Source: Roseovarius sp.
GTDB lineage: Bacteria > Pseudomonadota > Alphaproteobacteria > Rhodobacterales > Rhodobacteraceae
NCBI GenBank assembly: GCA_014359765.1
Contig: JACIYT010000007.1
Coordinates: 1 to 64,000, forward strand
Length of the DNA stretch: 64,000 bases
Reading direction: 5' to 3'
Part shown: positions 19,013 through 30,080 of the stretch, in pieces
Layout: each line of letters opens with the position of its first letter
Numbering within the stretch: position 1 is the stretch's first letter
Position numbers and translations under genes: made by a program
Notes under the pieces: generated by a model
Told to the model about the DNA's origin: nothing
Seen by the model: the letters and a program-made list of their open reading frames with translations, nothing else
Database searches by the model: none

Positions 19013-20446
19013 CTATCGCACAAGGGTCGCCGCCGCCGCCTGCGCCATCGCCTCGACGCCGAACATGTTGACGATGCCCAGCACCATCACCGCCGCCGAG
19101 CCCATGAGGAACGCCCATTGCACCACCGAGCGCCCGGTCTCGAGCGTCGCGCCCTCCTCGCCGAAATACATGTAATAGACAATGCGCAGGTAGTAGAATG
19201 CGCCGATCACGCTGGCGATCACGCCCGCCACGGCCAGCCATGCCAGCCCCCCCTCATAGGCCGCGCGCAGCACATAGAGCTTGCCGAAGAAGCCCAGAAG
19301 CGGCGGCACACCGGCGAGGCTGAACATCAGGATCAGCATGGCCAGCGCCCGCCCCGGCTCGGCCTTGGAATAGAGGTTGAGGCTGCGGATATCGGTCACC
19401 GGCTGGCCGTCCCGCTCCATCGACAGGATGAAGGCAAAAGTGCCCAGGTTCATCGTCACGTAGATCGCCACATAGACCAGCATCGCCTGCACGCCGAACG
19501 CCGTGCCCGCCGCCAGCCCCATCAGCGCATAGCCCATATGCGCGATCGAGGAATAGGCCATCAGCCGCTTGATGTCGGTCTGCCCGATTGCGGCAATGGC
19601 TCCGAGGAACATCGACAGGAGGCTGAGCGCGGCCAGCACCTGCTGCCAGTCCGCAACCACCCCGCCAAAGGCGTCATGCACGACACGGGCAAAGAGGCCA
19701 AGCGCCGCCACCTTGGGCGCGGTGGCGAAAAACGCGGTGATCGGCGTCGGCGCGCCCTCATAGACATCAGGCGTCCACATGTGGAAGGGCACCGCCGAGA
19801 TCTTGAACGCGAGGCCGGAGATCACCAGCACCAGCCCGATCAGCAGGCCAAGCGGCGCCTGCCCGTCAGCCGCCGCGATGATCCCCGAGAAGAGCGTCGT
19901 GCCGGCAAAACCATAGACCAGCGACGCCCCGAAGAGCAGCAGCCCCGAAGAGAGCGCGCCCAGCACGAAATACTTGAGCCCGGCCTCGGTCGATTTCACG
20001 CTGTCGCGGCGCATCGCGGCGACCACATAGAGCGCCAGCGATTGCAACTCCAGCCCCATGTAGAGCGCCATCAGATCGCCCGCGCTCACCATCACCATCA
20101 TGCCCACGACCGCGAGCGCGACGAGAACCGGATATTCGAACCGCAGGATGCCGCGCCGCGCCATGTAATCCTGCCCCAGCACCAGCACGGCGGCGGCCGA
20201 AAGCAGGATCGTGACCTTGGCGAAACGGGCAAAGCCGTCATCGTTGATCATGCCGCCAAAGGCCGTGCGCGCGCCCGACCCGCCCATGCCGATCGTGATC
20301 GCCAGCAGCACCATCAGCGCCGCCGTCGCCCACACAAGCATCGGCGCGAGCCGGTCGCGCCCGGTATAGACCGCCCCCAGAAGGGCTGCCATCGCAAAGA
20401 CCGACAGCAGGATTTCCGGCAGGATTACGTTCAGATCAGCCTGCAT
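19013..20446 (-). CDS. nuoN: NADH-quinone oxidoreductase subunit N
   Basis: An antiporter-like membrane subunit of complex I with 477 residues and about 14 transmembrane helices. Conserved features include the helix with [14 protein letters not shown] near residue 125 (key glutamate), the half-channel lysine region [23 protein letters not shown] near residue 225, and [18 protein letters not shown] near 285. It is the last nuo gene; birA follows after the repeat. Confidence 0.96.
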   Translation of the reverse strand: MQADLNVILPEILLSVFAMAALLGAVYTGRDRLAPMLVWATAALMVLLAITIGMGGSGARTAFGGMINDDGFARFAKVTILLSAAAVLVLGQDYMARRGILRFEYPVLVALAVVGMMVMVSAGDLMALYMGLELQSLALYVVAAMRRDSVKSTEAGLKYFVLGALSSGLLLFGASLVYGFAGTTLFSGIIAAADGQAPLGLLIGLVLVISGLAFKISAVPFHMWTPDVYEGAPTPITAFFATAPKVAALGLFARVVHDAFGGVVADWQQVLAALSLLSMFLGAIAAIGQTDIKRLMAYSSIAHMGYALMGLAAGTAFGVQAMLVYVAIYVTMNLGTFAFILSMERDGQPVTDIRSLNLYSKAEPGRALAMLILMFSLAGVPPLLGFFGKLYVLRAAYEGGLAWLAVAGVIASVIGAFYYLRIVYYMYFGEEGATLETGRSVVQWAFLMGSAAVMVLGIVNMFGVEAMAQAAAATLVR

Positions 20447-20466
20447 GGTTCAGGGCCTCCGGGCCT

Positions 20467-22014
20467 TCAGTGAGCGGCCTGCGCCAGTGCCGTCGCGGCA
20501 CGCGCGACGGATTGGGCAAGCTCGACATTGGAAATCAGCGCCTCGACCGAGGGGCCAGTGATATCGGTGACAAGCCGGGGATAGACGCCCAGAAGCAGCG
20601 TCATCACGACGAGCGGCGCAAAGATCGCGCGCTCGCGGCGGCTCATGTCGGTGATGGTCTTGAGGCTCTCCTTGATCAGATCCCCCATCACCACCCGGCG
20701 ATAGAGCCAGAGCGCATAGGCCGCGCTCAGGATCACGCCCGTCGTGGCCACCGCCGCCACCCAGGTATTGACCTGGAACACGCCGACCAGCGTCAGGAAT
20801 TCGCCGATGAAGCCCGATGTCCCCGGCAGGCCGATATTGGCCATGGTGAAGAACATGAAGATGAGCGCATAGGCCGGCATCCGGTTCACGAGGCCGCCAT
20901 AGGCGTCGATCTCGCGCGTGTGCATCCGGTCATAGATGACGCCCACGCACAGAAAGAGCGCGCCCGAGACGAAGCCGTGGCTCACCATCTGGAAGATCGC
21001 CCCGTCCAGCCCCTGCTGATTGGCCGCGAAAATCCCCATCGTGACATAGCCCATATGCGCGACGGACGAATAGGCGATGAGCTTTTTCATGTCCTCCTGC
21101 GCCAGTGCGACAAGCGAGGTATAGACAATGGCAATCGCCGACATCCACAGGATGAGCGGCGTCAGCACCTCCGCCCCCACCGGGAACATCGGCAGGCTGA
21201 ACCGCAGGAAGCCGTAGCCGCCCATCTTCAGAAGGATCGCCGCCAGCACCACTGAACCCGCCGTGGGGGCTTGCACATGCGCATCGGGCAGCCAGGTATG
21301 CACCGGCCACATCGGCATCTTGACCGCGAAGGAGGCGAAGAAGGCCAGGAACATGAGCGTCTGCATCCCGCCGATGACGTGGATGCCGAGCACCGAGAAG
21401 CTCTCGGAGGCGAATTCATGCCGCATCAGCGTCGGAATGTCCGTGGTGCCCGCCTCGGCGAACATGGCCACCATCGCCACCAGCATCAGCACCGAGCCGA
21501 GGAATGTGTAGAGGAAGAACTTGAACGCCGCGTAGATGCGCGCCTTGCCGCCCCAGATCCCGATGATCAGGAACATCGGGATCAGCCCCGCCTCGAAGAA
21601 GAGGTAGAAGAGCACCAGGTCGAGCGCCATGAACACGCCCAGCATCAGCGTCTCAAGCAGCAGGAAGGCGATCATGTAGTCCTTGACGCGGGTCGTCACG
21701 CCCCAGGAGGCCGCGATCGTGAGCGGCATCATGAAGGTGGTGAGCATCACGAAGAGGACCGAGATCCCGTCCACCCCCATCTTGTATTTCAGCCCCAGCA
21801 GCCATTCGCGCTCTTCCACGAACTGAAAGCCGGTATTCGCGGGATCGAAGCCCACCAGGATGAAGAGCGAGACGAGGAAGGTCAGCGTGGTGGCGATGAG
21901 CGCCACCCATTTGGCATTGGTCTGCGCCGCCGCATCCTCGCCCCGCAGGAACAGCGCGAGGATCCCCGCCGCGATCGCCGGAATGAAGGTGACGATGGAA
22001 AGAAGGTTGTCCAT
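20467..22014 (-). CDS. nuoM: NADH-quinone oxidoreductase subunit M
   Basis: A proton-pumping, antiporter-like subunit of 515 residues in the membrane arm of complex I. The conserved lysine region [20 protein letters not shown] is near residue 235, and [19 protein letters not shown] near 305. The glutamate-bearing helix reads [16 protein letters not shown]. Its start shares one base with the nuoL stop (TGATG), and nuoN follows after 20 bases, so the three antiporter subunits are translated as a block. Confidence 0.97.
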   Translation of the reverse strand: MDNLLSIVTFIPAIAAGILALFLRGEDAAAQTNAKWVALIATTLTFLVSLFILVGFDPANTGFQFVEEREWLLGLKYKMGVDGISVLFVMLTTFMMPLTIAASWGVTTRVKDYMIAFLLLETLMLGVFMALDLVLFYLFFEAGLIPMFLIIGIWGGKARIYAAFKFFLYTFLGSVLMLVAMVAMFAEAGTTDIPTLMRHEFASESFSVLGIHVIGGMQTLMFLAFFASFAVKMPMWPVHTWLPDAHVQAPTAGSVVLAAILLKMGGYGFLRFSLPMFPVGAEVLTPLILWMSAIAIVYTSLVALAQEDMKKLIAYSSVAHMGYVTMGIFAANQQGLDGAIFQMVSHGFVSGALFLCVGVIYDRMHTREIDAYGGLVNRMPAYALIFMFFTMANIGLPGTSGFIGEFLTLVGVFQVNTWVAAVATTGVILSAAYALWLYRRVVMGDLIKESLKTITDMSRRERAIFAPLVVMTLLLGVYPRLVTDITGPSVEALISNVELAQSVARAATALAQAAH

Positions 22015-24044
22015 CAGTTGGCCCCTCCGAAGATGGTCATCCAGGTGACGAGCGCGACAACGCCGAGCACCATGGCAAAGGCATAGGTGAAGATGTAGCC
22101 CGATTGCGCCCGCCCCGCGAGCCGCGTGAGCCGCGGGATGAGCCCCATCGCCACCCCGTTGATCGCGCCGTCGATCACGTCACCATCGCCGCGCTTCCAC
22201 AAGAGCGCCCCGAGCGCCCTGGCCGGCCGCACGAAGACGAAATCGTAGATCTCGTCGAAATACCACTTGTTGAGCAGAAAGAGGTAGAGCGGGCGATTGG
22301 TCTCGGCCACGCGGCGGGGCATGGCCGGATCCCAGATGTAGAACCAGAGCGCAGTGATGAACCCGATCAGCATCGCCACGAAGGGGCTGACCTTGACCCA
22401 GGTCGGCGCGTGGTGTGCCTCGTCCATCACGTGATTATCCGGGTGCACGAAGATCGCGCCCACGGGGGCCAGGGAATGGTCCGCCGCCTCTGCGGTGCTC
22501 GCCTCGGCATGGGCCTCGATCCCGAAGAACCGGTTCACCTGCTCATGGCTGCCGAAGAAGCTGCCATACCAGATCATCCCCGCGAAGACCGCGCCAAGCG
22601 CCAGCACGCCAAGCGGCACGAGCATGACCCTGGGGCTTTCATGCGCGTGCTCATGGGTATGCCTGTCGCCGCGCGGCTCGCCGTAAAAGGTCAGGAACAT
22701 CAGCCGCCAGGAATAGAAGGAGGTAAAGAGCGCGGCGATGACCAGCATCCAGAAGGCATAGCCGCCCTGCGTGCCGGCCCAGGCGCTCTCGATCACCGCA
22801 TCCTTGGAGAGGAACCCGGCAAAGCCGATATGGGTGAGCGGAATGCCCACGCCGGTGATCGCCAGCGTGCCGATCATCATCGCCCAGAACGTATAGGGCA
22901 GCTTCCGGCGCAGACCGCCATAATTGCGCATGTCCTGCTCGTGATGCATCCCGTGGATGACCGAACCGGCGCCCAGAAACAGCATCGCCTTGAAGAAGGC
23001 ATGGGTGAAGAGGTGGAACATCGCCACCGAATAGACCCCCACACCGGCGGCCACGAACATGTAGCCAAGCTGCGAGCAGGTCGAATAGGCGATCACCCGC
23101 TTGATGTCGTTCTGCACGAGGCCCACGGTCGCCGCGAAGAATGCCGTCGAGGCCCCGAGGAACACCACGACATTCATCGCCTCGGGCGCGTATTCCATCA
23201 AGGGCGACATGCGGCAGACAAGGAACACCCCCGCCGTCACCATGGTCGCGGCGTGAATGAGGGCCGAGACCGGCGTCGGGCCCTCCATCGCGTCGGGCAG
23301 CCAGGTGTGCAGGAAAAGCTGCGCCGATTTCCCCATCGCGCCCACGAAGAGCAGGAAGGCGATCAGGTTGGCGGCGTTCCACTCGGTCCAGAGGAAGGCG
23401 AGCTGCGTCTCGGCCAGCATCGGGGCCGCGGCAAAGATATCCGCGAAGCGCACCGAGTCGGTCAGGAAATAGATCGCCATGATCCCGAGCGCAAAGCCGA
23501 AATCGCCCACCCGGTTGACCACGAAGGCCTTGATCGCGGCGGCATTGGCGGAAGGCTTGCGGAAATAGAAGCCGATCAGCAGGTAGGAGGCGACGCCCAC
23601 CCCCTCCCAGCCAAAGAACATCTGCACCAGGTTGTCGGAGGTCACCAGCATCAGCATGGCGAAGGTGAAGAACGAGAGATAGGCGAAGAAGCGCGGCCTG
23701 TAGCTCTCGCCCTCGCGGAAATTCTCGTCATGGGCCATGTAACCCATCGAATAGAGATGCACGAGCGCCGAGACCGTCGTCACCACCACCAGCATGATCG
23801 TGGTCAGCCGGTCCACCCGGATCGCCCAGGCAGCATCGAGCGTGCCCGACCGCACCCAGTCGAGGATATGCACCGCCTGCGCCTCATGCGCGCCTTGCAG
23901 GAACACCACCCAGCTCAGCACGGCGACCAGGAACAACAGCCCCGTGGTCAGCCATTGCGCGCCCTTGTCGCCGATGATCCGCCAGCCGAACCCCGCGATG
24001 ATCGCCCCCAGGAGCGGCGCGAAGAGGATTATCTGATAGATCAT
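22014..24044 (-). CDS. nuoL: NADH-quinone oxidoreductase subunit L
   Basis: The distal proton-pumping subunit, 676 residues with about 16 membrane segments and the long C-terminal lateral helix that ties the membrane arm together. Conserved runs are [37 protein letters not shown] and [22 protein letters not shown] His-rich hydrophilic stretch ([11 protein letters not shown]) lies in the C-terminal third. It follows nuoK after five bases. Confidence 0.97.
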   Translation of the reverse strand: MIYQIILFAPLLGAIIAGFGWRIIGDKGAQWLTTGLLFLVAVLSWVVFLQGAHEAQAVHILDWVRSGTLDAAWAIRVDRLTTIMLVVVTTVSALVHLYSMGYMAHDENFREGESYRPRFFAYLSFFTFAMLMLVTSDNLVQMFFGWEGVGVASYLLIGFYFRKPSANAAAIKAFVVNRVGDFGFALGIMAIYFLTDSVRFADIFAAAPMLAETQLAFLWTEWNAANLIAFLLFVGAMGKSAQLFLHTWLPDAMEGPTPVSALIHAATMVTAGVFLVCRMSPLMEYAPEAMNVVVFLGASTAFFAATVGLVQNDIKRVIAYSTCSQLGYMFVAAGVGVYSVAMFHLFTHAFFKAMLFLGAGSVIHGMHHEQDMRNYGGLRRKLPYTFWAMMIGTLAITGVGIPLTHIGFAGFLSKDAVIESAWAGTQGGYAFWMLVIAALFTSFYSWRLMFLTFYGEPRGDRHTHEHAHESPRVMLVPLGVLALGAVFAGMIWYGSFFGSHEQVNRFFGIEAHAEASTAEAADHSLAPVGAIFVHPDNHVMDEAHHAPTWVKVSPFVAMLIGFITALWFYIWDPAMPRRVAETNRPLYLFLLNKWYFDEIYDFVFVRPARALGALLWKRGDGDVIDGAINGVAMGLIPRLTRLAGRAQSGYIFTYAFAMVLGVVALVTWMTIFGGAN

Positions 24045-24049
24045 CGGGA

Positions 24050-24355
24050 TCAGCCTTTCATCACGTTGACGTCTTCCACGGCGATGGTGCCGCGGTTGCG
24101 GAAGAAGCAGACCAGGATCGCAAGGCCGATGGCGGCCTCGGCGGCGGCCACGGTCAGCACGAAGAGGGTAAAGACCTGCCCCACCAGATCGCCCAGATGG
24201 GCCGAGAAGGCGACAAGGTTGATATTGACCGAGAGCAGCATGAGCTCGATCGACATCAGGAGCACGATCACGTTCTTGCGGTTGAGAAAGAGGCCGAAGA
24301 TCCCGATGACGAAAAGCGCCGCGGCCACCGTCAGGTAATGTTCAAGTCCGATCAT
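24050..24355 (-). CDS. nuoK: NADH-quinone oxidoreductase subunit K
   Basis: A three-helix subunit of 101 residues that contributes buried glutamates to the proton path: one is in [13 protein letters not shown] and one in [13 protein letters not shown]. The start at 24355 ([10 protein letters not shown]) matches the family; a longer frame upstream (Arg-rich) does not. A 93-bp gap separates it from nuoJ and includes an alternating CG run near 24401-24416, with no gene visible in it. Confidence 0.96.
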   Translation of the reverse strand: MIGLEHYLTVAAALFVIGIFGLFLNRKNVIVLLMSIELMLLSVNINLVAFSAHLGDLVGQVFTLFVLTVAAAEAAIGLAILVCFFRNRGTIAVEDVNVMKG

Positions 24356-24448
24356 GTCTGTCCCTCCGGGCCGTGCCCGTTTGTCGTCTTTGCCTTGGGG
24401 CGCGCGCGCGCGCACTCGCGCCATATCGCCTTGCCGCTCACGCGGCCG

Positions 24449-25057
24449 TCAAAGCCCCTGCCCCGGCTTCACGTCCCGCAACTCCATCGCCTTGGCCGGG
24501 TCACGATACATCTGCGCCAGCACGTCCTGCCGCTTGACCCCCTCGCGGTGGCGCAGCGTCAGCACGATCGCCCCCACCATCGCCACCAGAAGGATCAGCC
24601 CGGCAAGCTGGAAGAGGATGAAATAGGTGTCATAGAGCAGCATCCCCAGGGCTGCGGTATTCTCCACCCCCTCGGGGGCCACCGCGCGGCGGGCGGCCTC
24701 GGCCCCCTCGGCCACCTGCCAGTTGCCGAAGGCAATCCCGAACTGCATGAGCAGGATCACCCCGATCAGCAGCGCGAGCGGCATGTATTTCGCCATTTCG
24801 GCCTTCAACTCGGCGAAATCCACGTCGAGCATCATCACCACGAAGAGAAACAGCACCGCCACCGCGCCGACATAGACGATCACCAGCAGCATCGCCACGA
24901 ATTCCGCTCCCAGAAGCACGAAAAGCCCCGCCGCGCTGATGAAGGAGAGGATCAGCCAGAGCACCGAATGCACCGGGTTGCGGCTGATCACCGTGAACAG
25001 CCCCCCCACCAGAAGCGCCCCCGCGAAGAGATAGAAGGACAGCGCCGCTATCGTCAT
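24449..25057 (-). CDS. nuoJ: NADH-quinone oxidoreductase subunit J
   Basis: A membrane subunit of 202 residues with five predicted helices; the conserved segment [20 protein letters not shown] carries the pi-bulge helix that gates coupling in complex I. The C-terminal cytoplasmic tail ([17 protein letters not shown]) is longer than in E. coli but normal for alphaproteobacteria. It overlaps the upstream CMD-family gene by four bases (ATGA). Confidence 0.95.
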   Translation of the reverse strand: MTIAALSFYLFAGALLVGGLFTVISRNPVHSVLWLILSFISAAGLFVLLGAEFVAMLLVIVYVGAVAVLFLFVVMMLDVDFAELKAEMAKYMPLALLIGVILLMQFGIAFGNWQVAEGAEAARRAVAPEGVENTAALGMLLYDTYFILFQLAGLILLVAMVGAIVLTLRHREGVKRQDVLAQMYRDPAKAMELRDVKPGQGL

Positions 25058-25467
25058 TTCCCTGTTCCTTTCTCATCCGCCTCGTCGAGAACCTCGCGCG
25101 CGAATTCCATTGCGCGGGTCATCGACGGAATGCCGGCAAACATCGCCATCTGCGCGATGGTCTCGGCGATCTCGTCCCTGGTGGCGCCCGCCTCGAGCGC
25201 GTGGCGCACGGTGAGGCGGATTTGCGTGTCGCTCTGCGCGCCCAGCATCGTGAGCCCCGCCAGCGTCAGCAAAAGCCGCGTCTTGGCGTCGAGCCCGTCC
25301 TTGTTCATCCCCTTGCCGAAACTCATCTCCATGAACTCGCGGGGCATGGTCGGCCACAGCTTCTCGAAGCCCTTGGGCGAGAAGCTCTCGAGCGCGGGAT
25401 TGATCGCCCGGGCCATTTCCTGGGCCTGGCGCATCATCATCTCGAAGGGGTTGGGGGCATCACTCAT
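25054..25467 (-). CDS. Carboxymuconolactone-decarboxylase-like protein inside the nuo operon
   Basis: A helical protein of 137 residues. Its core ([17 protein letters not shown], then [19 protein letters not shown]) matches the CMD/AhpD-like fold. It contains no cysteine at all, so it cannot act like AhpD through a CxxC pair; a decarboxylase or a purely structural role is open. The Met-rich N-terminus ([10 protein letters not shown]) is unusual. It overlaps nuoI upstream and nuoJ downstream by ATGA at each end, so it is fully built into the operon. Extra reading frames have been described in the Rhodobacter capsulatus nuo operon. Confidence 0.82.
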   Translation of the reverse strand: MSDAPNPFEMMMRQAQEMARAINPALESFSPKGFEKLWPTMPREFMEMSFGKGMNKDGLDAKTRLLLTLAGLTMLGAQSDTQIRLTVRHALEAGATRDEIAETIAQMAMFAGIPSMTRAMEFAREVLDEADEKGTGK

Positions 25468-25958
25468 CGGTAGGGTGCATCCATCTCGAGGTTGCGGGCG
25501 ATCTCGGCCTCCCAGCGTTCGCCATTGGCCAGAAGCCGCGCCTTGTCGTAGAAAAGCTCCTCGCGCGTCTCGGTGGCGAATTCGAAATTGGGGCCTTCGA
25601 CGATGGCATCGACCGGGCAGGCCTCCTGGCAGAAGCCGCAATAGATGCATTTCGTCATGTCGATGTCATAGCGCGTGGTGCGGCGCGAGCCGTCGTCGCG
25701 CGGCTCGGCGTCGATGGTGATGGCCTGCGCGGGGCAGATCGCCTCGCAGAGCTTGCAGGCGATGCACCGCTCCTCGCCATTGGGATAGCGCCTGAGCGCG
25801 TGCTCGCCGCGAAAGCGGGGCGAAAGCGGCCCCTTTTCATGCGGATAGTTCAGCGTCGCCTTGGGCGCGAAGAAGTATTTCAGCCCCAGCTTGAAGCCGA
25901 CGAGGAAATCCCTGAGCAGGAAATACCCCGCCGCGCGTCCGTAATCGATCTGCGTCAT
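25464..25958 (-). CDS. nuoI: NADH-quinone oxidoreductase subunit I
   Basis: A peripheral-arm ferredoxin-like subunit of 164 residues with two [4Fe-4S] motifs, [16 protein letters not shown] and [16 protein letters not shown], corresponding to clusters N6a and N6b that pass electrons to N2. The N-terminal helix ([18 protein letters not shown]) anchors it on the membrane arm. The stop overlaps the CMD-like gene start. Length and motifs are standard for an alphaproteobacterial/mitochondrial TYKY subunit. Confidence 0.97.
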   Translation of the reverse strand: MTQIDYGRAAGYFLLRDFLVGFKLGLKYFFAPKATLNYPHEKGPLSPRFRGEHALRRYPNGEERCIACKLCEAICPAQAITIDAEPRDDGSRRTTRYDIDMTKCIYCGFCQEACPVDAIVEGPNFEFATETREELFYDKARLLANGERWEAEIARNLEMDAPYR

Positions 25959-25961
25959 GGC

Positions 25962-26999
25962 TCAGCCCCCCATCGCCCAGCGCGCCCAGAACCCGCCCAG
26001 CACCTCGAATTTCGCAAGAAACGCCACGATCACCACCCAGCCGAGCGACAGGGGCAAAAACACCTTCCAGCCGATCCGCATGAGCTGATCGTAGCGGTAG
26101 CGCGGGGTGATCGCCTTGACCATGGCGAAGATGAAGAAGAAGAACGCCATCTTGCCGACCATCCACAGCACCCCGTCGGGCAGGCCCGGAATGGGCGACA
26201 GCCACCCGCCAAAGAACAGAAGCGAGATGAGCGCGCACATCAGGAAAATGGCGATGTATTCGCCCGCCATGAACAACAGGAACGGCGTCGAGGAATATTC
26301 CACCTGATAGCCCGCCACCAGTTCCGACTCGGCCTCGGGCAGGTCAAAGGGCGGGCGGTTCGTCTCGGCCAGCGCCGAGATGAAGAAGAGGAACACCATC
26401 GGCAGATGCGGCAGCCAATACCAGCCGAAAAAGCCGTAGCCGGTATCCTGCGCCGCCACGATGGCGCTGAAATTGAGCGAGCCGGTGGAGATGATCACGC
26501 CGATGATGATGAGCCCGATGGAGACCTCGTAGGAGATCATCTGCGCCGCCGACCGGAGCGAGCCCAGGAACGGGTATTTGGAGTTCGACGCCCAGCCCCC
26601 CATGATCACGCCGTAGACCTCGAGCGAGGAGACGGCAAAGACGAAGAGCACCGCCACGTTGATATCCGAGAGCACCCAGCCCTCGTTCATCGGAATGACC
26701 GCCCAGGCGAGGATCGCCAGAACGAAGCTCGTCATCGGGGCCAGCATGAATACCGGGCGGTCAGCGCCGGCGGGGATCACCACCTCCTTGACCACGTATT
26801 TGAGCGCATCGGCCACCGATTGCAGCAGGCCGTAGACGCCGACCACGTTCGGGCCCCGCCGCATCTGCACGGCGGCCCAGATCTTGCGGTCGCCATAGAC
26901 GAGGAACAGAAGCGAGATCATCACGAAGCCGACAATCGCCAGACATTGCGCGAGGATGAGGACGAAAGTCCCGAAGGGGGTTGTCAAGAAATCTGCCAT
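25962..26999 (-). CDS. nuoH: NADH-quinone oxidoreductase subunit H
   Basis: A membrane subunit of 345 residues that forms the quinone-binding chamber together with NuoB and NuoD. Conserved segments are [21 protein letters not shown], the acidic loop [20 protein letters not shown], and [14 protein letters not shown]. About eight helices are visible. The start at 26999 ([10 protein letters not shown]) is family-typical; upstream frame sequence belongs to the small gene before it. Confidence 0.96.
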   Translation of the reverse strand: MADFLTTPFGTFVLILAQCLAIVGFVMISLLFLVYGDRKIWAAVQMRRGPNVVGVYGLLQSVADALKYVVKEVVIPAGADRPVFMLAPMTSFVLAILAWAVIPMNEGWVLSDINVAVLFVFAVSSLEVYGVIMGGWASNSKYPFLGSLRSAAQMISYEVSIGLIIIGVIISTGSLNFSAIVAAQDTGYGFFGWYWLPHLPMVFLFFISALAETNRPPFDLPEAESELVAGYQVEYSSTPFLLFMAGEYIAIFLMCALISLLFFGGWLSPIPGLPDGVLWMVGKMAFFFFIFAMVKAITPRYRYDQLMRIGWKVFLPLSLGWVVIVAFLAKFEVLGGFWARWAMGG

Positions 27000-27006
27000 T
27001 TGGTCC

Positions 27007-27189
27007 TCACACCATCGGTATTCCGTTTTCCGCGCAATGCGCGGCGACAACTGCGGCGCCGGGCGCCCTCTGCCGCTGGGGCCGCGACTCGGGGACCGTA
27101 TAAACCCGATCGCCCGGCAGGACACCACCCACCTGCATCGCCGGGCCAGCGATCCGGCGCGGATATGCGGCGCGCGCGCCCATCCTCAC
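27007..27189 (-). CDS. Small hypothetical protein between nuoG and nuoH
   Basis: A frame of 60 codons filling the gap between nuoG and nuoH. A GTG at 27189 overlaps the nuoG stop as GTGA, and the frame ends seven bases before nuoH; an ATG at 27183 would give 58 residues. The protein is Pro/Arg-rich, has one cysteine near its end (AHCAENGIP), and no membrane segment or cofactor motif. The fit to the gap and the coupled start argue that it is real, but I do not recognise the family. Confidence 0.5.
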   Translation of the reverse strand: MRMGARAAYPRRIAGPAMQVGGVLPGDRVYTVPESRPQRQRAPGAAVVAAHCAENGIPMV

Positions 27190-29198
27190 TCTGCCGCCAC
27201 CGGCCGGGCGCGCCGGGCGCGCGCGATCGCGCTCAGCGCCGCCATCAGCTCGCTCGCCCGGGCAATCGGGTTGGTGAGGTAGAAATCGGCGATCGCGGCC
27301 GCCATCTGCCCGGCCCCGGGCTCGGTCGCGGCGACCGGCACCCAGTCATTTTCAGGCACCTCGTCGATGCGCGCCAGATGCGGCACCGCCTCGACCAGCG
27401 CCTGCCGCAGCTGCGCGAGGCTGTCGAAGGGCAGCGCCGCGCCCAGCTCGCCCGAGAGCGCGCGCAGGATCGCCCAGTTCTCCTTGGCCTCGCCGGGCGC
27501 AAAGCCCGCGCGCAGCGCCAGTTGCGGGCGGCCCTCGGTGTTGACGAAGAGGCCGTTCTCCTCGGTCCAGGCCGCGCCCGGCAGGATCAGGTCGGCGCGA
27601 TGCGCGCCCCGGTCGCCATGGCTTCCCTGATAGATCACGAAGGGGCCGGGGGCGATCTCGATCTCGTCGGCCCCGAGGTTGAACACCACATCCGCCCCAT
27701 CGAGCGCCGCCTCGATGCCGCCCTCGCAGGTGGCGCCCACATCCATCGCGCCGACGCGGCCCGCGGCGGTGTGCAGCACCAGAAGGCCCGCGCCCTGTCT
27801 TTCGGCGATCTGCATCGCGGCACTCAGCACGCCCGCGCCGTTCTCGCCCCGGAGCGCACCCTGCCCGACGATCACCAGCGCGCCCTCGCGCGGTTCGGCC
27901 TCGCCCAGGAGCCGCGTCAGCGCGGCGTTCTGCGCGCCCCGTTCCTCGGCCTCGAAGATGAGCGCCGCGGGCTGCCCCACATGGACGACCTCCGCCCCCT
28001 TGAGCCAGGCCTTGCGGATGCGCGCACCCAGAACCGGCGCCTCCGCGCCCGGATCGGTGCCGATGAGGGTGATGTGACGCGCGCTGTCGATATCCTCGAT
28101 CCGCGCCGTGCCGACATAGCCCGAGCGGTTGCCCGCGGGCAGCATCGCGCCATCGGTGCGGCACTCGACCACGCCGCCCTGCCCCTCGACCAGAAGCTTG
28201 AGCGCATAGGCCGCCTCGACCGGGGCCAGATCGCCGACCAGACCGGCCAGTTTCGAGGCCCCCTTGATCGCCGCCGCAGCAGCCGCCAGCGCCTCGGGCC
28301 AGCTTGCCGGGCGCAGGCGGCCATTCTCGCGCAGATAGGGCCTGTCCAGCCGCTGACGGCGCAGCCCGTCCCAGACAAAGCGCGTCTTGTCGGAAATCCA
28401 TTCCTCGTTCACGCCGTCATGGTTGCGCGGCAGGATGCGCATGACCTCGCGCCCCTTGGTATCGACGCGGATGTTGGAGCCGAGCGCGTCCATCACGTCG
28501 ATGGTCTCGGTGCGCGTCAGCTCCCAGGGCCGGGCGGTAAAGGCATAGGGTTTGGAGACCAGCGCACCGACGGGGCAGAGGTCGATCACATTGCCCTGAA
28601 GGTTGCTGTCGAGCGTCGCGCCGAGATAGGTCGTGATCTCGGCATCCTCGCCGCGCCCGGTCTGACCCATCACATGCAGCCCCGCCACCTCGGTGGTGAA
28701 GCGCACGCAGCGCGTGCAGGAGATGCAGCGCGTCATATGCGTCTCGACCAGCGGCCCGAGATCGAGATCCTCGCTCGCGCGCTTGGGCTCGCGATAGCGC
28801 GAGAAGTCCACGCCATAGGCCATCGCCTGATCCTGAAGGTCGCATTCGCCGCCCTGATCGCAGATCGGGCAATCGAGCGGGTGGTTGATGAGCAGAAACT
28901 CCATCACCCCCTCGCGCGCCTTCTTGACCATGGGCGAATTGGTCCTGACCTGCGGCGGGCTGCCATCGGGAAAGGGGCGCATGTCGCGCACCTGCATCGC
29001 GCAGGAGGCGGCCGGTTTCGGCGGCCCCGGCTGCACCTCCACGAGGCACATCCGGCAGTTGCCCGCGATCGACAGCCGCTCGTGGTAGCAGAAGCGCGGG
29101 ATTTCGATTCCGACCTGCTCGCAGGCCTGAATGAGGGTCATCGCCCCCTCGACCTCGACCTCTTGCCCGTCGATGATGATCTTGCGTAGGTCCGCCAT
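27186..29198 (-). CDS. nuoG: NADH-quinone oxidoreductase subunit G
   Basis: The largest peripheral-arm subunit, 670 residues. The N-terminal region holds a [2Fe-2S] ferredoxin domain ([19 protein letters not shown]), the HxxxC-type N5 site, and two [4Fe-4S] sites ([15 protein letters not shown] and [10 protein letters not shown]). A degenerate molybdopterin-oxidoreductase domain, retained as structure only, follows. It is the mitochondrial 75-kDa subunit equivalent. Start [11 protein letters not shown] at 29198, six bases after the DUF5333 stop. Confidence 0.96.
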   Translation of the reverse strand: MADLRKIIIDGQEVEVEGAMTLIQACEQVGIEIPRFCYHERLSIAGNCRMCLVEVQPGPPKPAASCAMQVRDMRPFPDGSPPQVRTNSPMVKKAREGVMEFLLINHPLDCPICDQGGECDLQDQAMAYGVDFSRYREPKRASEDLDLGPLVETHMTRCISCTRCVRFTTEVAGLHVMGQTGRGEDAEITTYLGATLDSNLQGNVIDLCPVGALVSKPYAFTARPWELTRTETIDVMDALGSNIRVDTKGREVMRILPRNHDGVNEEWISDKTRFVWDGLRRQRLDRPYLRENGRLRPASWPEALAAAAAAIKGASKLAGLVGDLAPVEAAYALKLLVEGQGGVVECRTDGAMLPAGNRSGYVGTARIEDIDSARHITLIGTDPGAEAPVLGARIRKAWLKGAEVVHVGQPAALIFEAEERGAQNAALTRLLGEAEPREGALVIVGQGALRGENGAGVLSAAMQIAERQGAGLLVLHTAAGRVGAMDVGATCEGGIEAALDGADVVFNLGADEIEIAPGPFVIYQGSHGDRGAHRADLILPGAAWTEENGLFVNTEGRPQLALRAGFAPGEAKENWAILRALSGELGAALPFDSLAQLRQALVEAVPHLARIDEVPENDWVPVAATEPGAGQMAAAIADFYLTNPIARASELMAALSAIARARRARPVAAE

Positions 29199-29203
29199 CC
29201 GTC

Positions 29204-29605
29204 TCACCTTGCCCTGAGAAGCGTGCCGATCCGGCTCTGCTTCGCGATTTCTTCCCGACCCAGCACACAGAGGCTCGGCCCGTCATTGGGCGCCGCACCT
29301 TGCGCCCGGATATACGCGTCGGCGCGCGCACGCATCCTGCGTTTCTCTTCCCGGTCGGTCACATAGGCCTCGATCTCGGCCTCCGAATAGCCGCGCGCCA
29401 CGGCCTCGGCCTTGAGCTCGTTCATCAGCGCGAGTCCGCGCCACAGCCGCGCCGAAATGCTGTCGCAACGCTTGCGGATCTCGTCGGCCACCGACATTTC
29501 CATCAGGCGCTGGTTGATGTCCTCTTCCTCCGCGAGCGCGGCCGCGCCCGCCCCCGGCAGCGCCAGCCCGATCCCCAGAACAGCCCCCGCAATCGCACGC
29601 ATCAT
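29204..29605 (-). CDS. DUF5333 family exported protein in the nuo operon
   Basis: A protein of 133 residues with a clear signal peptide (hydrophobic [15 protein letters not shown], cleavage probably after ALA near residue 26). A mature helical domain follows with two cysteines (KRCDSIS and SLCVLG). It matches DUF5333, a family seen in Rhodobacteraceae nuo operons. The function is unknown. The start at 29605 has an excellent Shine-Dalgarno (AAAGGAGCGAT). A 121-bp gap with strong RNA hairpins separates it from the preceding lipoprotein gene. Confidence 0.8.
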   Translation of the reverse strand: MMRAIAGAVLGIGLALPGAGAAALAEEEDINQRLMEMSVADEIRKRCDSISARLWRGLALMNELKAEAVARGYSEAEIEAYVTDREEKRRMRARADAYIRAQGAAPNDGPSLCVLGREEIAKQSRIGTLLRAR

Positions 29606-29643
29606 ATCGCTCCTTTCGTGTCGCGAAGGGGCGCGGCCAGGAC

Positions 29644-29705
29644 GGCCCGCCCATCTGCGACGCAGATGGGATGGCCGCCGCCTGTCATGCAATAACAGGC
29701 GGGCC
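29644..29705 (-). other. Structured intercistronic RNA element in the nuo operon
   Basis: Two strong hairpins stand in the gap between the lipoprotein and DUF5333 genes: CCCATCTGC/GCAGATGGG at 29650-29670 (loop of three), and CCGCCTGT/ACAGGCGG at 29678-29702 (loop of nine). An outer pairing GGCCCGCC (29644-29651) with GGCGGGCC (29698-29705) could close them as a three-way junction, sharing some bases with the second hairpin. There is no T-run, so it is not a simple terminator. An mRNA-processing or attenuation role is inferred. Confidence 0.5.
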
Positions 29706-29726
29706 AGGCCCCTGACATGACACCGA

Positions 29727-30080
29727 TCAACGCCATATGATGCAGGTTCCCGATACCGATACGCGATCCCCGGATTGCACATAGGCAGGCCCTTCCTGCC
29801 CCTCGCGCACCCCGGCCCATTCGATCGCGGACGTGCCGAAATTCTCGATGCAGTAGCGCGTCGCCTCGTGCACCGCCGCCTTGCGCGCGCCCTCGACACC
29901 GCGCCCGGCGCGGCGCGCCGTGGCGGTAAAGTTCCGCCGGTCGGCGCGTTCGCTGCTCGTCCTGGCAGGGTAATACACCCCGTCAAAGAGCACCCGGTTC
30001 TCGCGCCTGGTGCAGCCCGCGACCAGCGCGGCACAGAGCAGGGCAAGCCCCGCCACCCGATATGCGCGCGCGCCTCTCAC
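29727..30080 (-). CDS. Predicted lipoprotein between nuoF and DUF5333
   Basis: A protein of 117 residues starting at a GTG (30080) that overlaps the nuoF stop as GTGA. It has an Arg-rich start, a hydrophobic stretch and a lipobox (LVAGC near residue 22), so the mature protein should be lipid-anchored. The mature part includes two cysteines (RYCIENF and SGTCIIW). No known domain is recognised. It is one of three exported, two-cysteine proteins encoded within this nuo operon. Confidence 0.72.
   Translation of the reverse strand: MRGARAYRVAGLALLCAALVAGCTRRENRVLFDGVYYPARTSSERADRRNFTATARRAGRGVEGARKAAVHEATRYCIENFGTSAIEWAGVREGQEGPAYVQSGDRVSVSGTCIIWR

Noticed and set aside
24401-24416. Alternating CG run between nuoK and nuoJ
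   Set aside because: Short, common in such GC-rich DNA, and not linked to any other feature.
25800-29189. Plus-strand open frame of over 1,100 codons opposite nuoI, nuoH and nuoG
   Set aside because: Antisense shadow of three complete complex I genes; no domain in the translation.
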